This document shows, in pieces, positions 63,219 through 64,000 of a stretch of 64,000 nucleotides of DNA; the stretch's first letter is position 1; each line of letters starts with the position of its first letter. The position numbers and the translations under genes are program-made. Origin of the DNA: Rhodobacter sp. (GTDB lineage: Bacteria; Pseudomonadota; Alphaproteobacteria; Rhodobacterales; Rhodobacteraceae); the NCBI GenBank assembly GCA_027487575.1, contig JAIYDJ010000087.1:1-64000 (forward strand). The letters run 5' to 3'. The notes under the pieces were generated by a model. That model was not told the DNA's origin, searched no databases, and worked only from the letters and a program-made list of their open reading frames with translations.

Positions 63219-64000
63219 ATGAATGACACGCAGACACCCGGCGGCACGGAAGATGCGGGGACCTATGATTATGTGATCATCGGGGCCGGATCGGCCGGAT
63301 GTGTGATGGCCGCGCGTCTGGGCGAAGACCCGCGCGCCCGCATTCTGGTGCTGGAGGCGGGTGGCAGCGACCGGTCCATCTTCGTCAGGATGCCTGCCGC
63401 CCTGACCATTCCGATGAACACCCGAAGGTTCAACTGGGGCATGTCGACAGAACCCGAGCCGGGCCTTGACGGGCGGGTGGTGAACCTGCCGCGCGGCAAG
63501 GGGCTGGGCGGGTCGTCGTCGATCAACGGGATGTGCTGGGTGCGCGGCAATCCGATGGATTATGAACTGTGGGGGGCGTTGGGTGCCGAAGGCTGGAGCT
63601 GGGCCAATGTGCTGCCATACTTCCAGCGTCTAGAGAACGTGACCGGGGGTGGCGCGTTGCGCGGCACGGACGGGCCGATTTCCGTGCGACGCGGGGACGC
63701 GCACAATCCGCTGTTCCAGGCCTTTGTCGACGCAGGCCGACAGGCGGGTTATGCCGTCAGCGACAACATGAACAGCCGCCAGCACGAGGGCTTTGGCCCG
63801 ATGGAGATGAACGTCGGCGGGGGAGAGCGGTCGAGTGCGGCCGTGGGGTATCTGCACCCTGCCGTTCGGCGCGGCAATGTGCGGGTGATCCCCCATGCGC
63901 TGGTGGACCGGCTGATTGTCGAGGGTGGTCGGGTCACCGGCGTGCTGTTTTCGCAGGACGGTCGGCCCGTGCGGGCGCAGGCAGGGCGCGATGTGATCCT
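63219..64000 (+). CDS. GMC-family FAD oxidoreductase (choline dehydrogenase-like), 3' truncated
   Basis: The frame from the ATG at 63219 stays open to the window edge (260 residues seen of an expected ~530). FAD motif YVIIGAGSAGCVMAARLGED, then the GMC signature LPRGKGLGGSSSINGMCWVRG and later GFGPMEMNVGGGERSSAAVGYLHP. GMC enzymes oxidise alcohols, choline or sugars with FAD. The substrate is unknown. It forms a probable operon with the cupin gene, under the divergent LysR regulator. Confidence 0.9.
   Translation, partial: MNDTQTPGGTEDAGTYDYVIIGAGSAGCVMAARLGEDPRARILVLEAGGSDRSIFVRMPAALTIPMNTRRFNWGMSTEPEPGLDGRVVNLPRGKGLGGSSSINGMCWVRGNPMDYELWGALGAEGWSWANVLPYFQRLENVTGGGALRGTDGPISVRRGDAHNPLFQAFVDAGRQAGYAVSDNMNSRQHEGFGPMEMNVGGGERSSAAVGYLHPAVRRGNVRVIPHALVDRLIVEGGRVTGVLFSQDGRPVRAQAGRDVI

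Overview
The window is about 64 kb of GC-rich DNA (roughly two thirds G+C by eye), densely coding with many ATGA start/stop overlaps. The mix of TRAP and ABC importers, LacI-family regulators, a complete pqq operon, a TMAO/betaine-type importer and a large HWE sensor kinase fits an alphaproteobacterium, most likely Rhodobacterales (Paracoccaceae/Roseobacter group). This is inferred from gene content only. I saw no rRNA, tRNA, CRISPR array or insertion sequence. The window reads as a chromosomal or large-replicon region specialised for sugar acids and small organic solutes.

Region 1 (1-13793, all + strand) is a co-oriented catabolic locus whose substrate I cannot name. It holds a SnoaL-like protein cut by the left edge, an SDR, a LacI regulator, a CUT1-type ABC importer with unusually long permeases, another SnoaL-like protein, a HisD/HpsN-like dehydrogenase, a two-domain SnoaL-like protein, a bicupin, a MetE/epoxyalkane:CoM-transferase-like zinc protein, an alpha/beta hydrolase and a RraA-like aldolase. 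Two near-identical LacI-type palindromes lie between the regulator and the importer. This is the best candidate for an undescribed pathway.

Region 2 (13863-24784) is a gluconate/idonate-type regulon. It has a LacI regulator, gluconate 5-dehydrogenase-like SDR, gluconokinase, a HIBADH-like dehydrogenase, a 2-ketoacid reductase, L-idonate 5-dehydrogenase, a GlcG-like protein, an SMP-30 lactonase and an RbsABC-type importer. Three GntR-like palindromes (core TGTTA-N4-TAACA) sit before three of its transcription units. Region 3 (24938-30649) has a PQQ-dependent sorbosone/aldose dehydrogenase divergent from pqqABCDE plus a proline-iminopeptidase-like gene. Together, regions 2 and 3 could carry L-sorbosone through 2-keto-L-gulonate, L-idonate, 5-ketogluconate and gluconate to 6-phosphogluconate.

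Region 4 (30669-39497) pairs a ProXWV/TmoXWV-like importer with a fused double permease with a TorR-TorS-TorT-like sensing system; no TMAO reductase is present. Region 5 (39532-50006) is a hexuronate and unsaturated-uronate operon (uxaC, TRAP dctPQM, kdgF, kduI, kduD, uxuB, uxuA) divergent from a GntR/FCD regulator and kdgK. Region 6 (50192-56898) concerns arginine: an arginine decarboxylase, a dimethylargininase and a polar amino acid ABC importer. Region 7 (56920-64000) holds a giant PAS/GAF HWE hybrid kinase translationally coupled to a 42-codon upstream gene, a DUF427 protein, and a LysR regulator divergent from a cupin and a GMC oxidoreductase cut by the right edge.

Several importer operons carry a perfect stem-loop just after the solute-binding-protein gene, suggesting differential mRNA stability.
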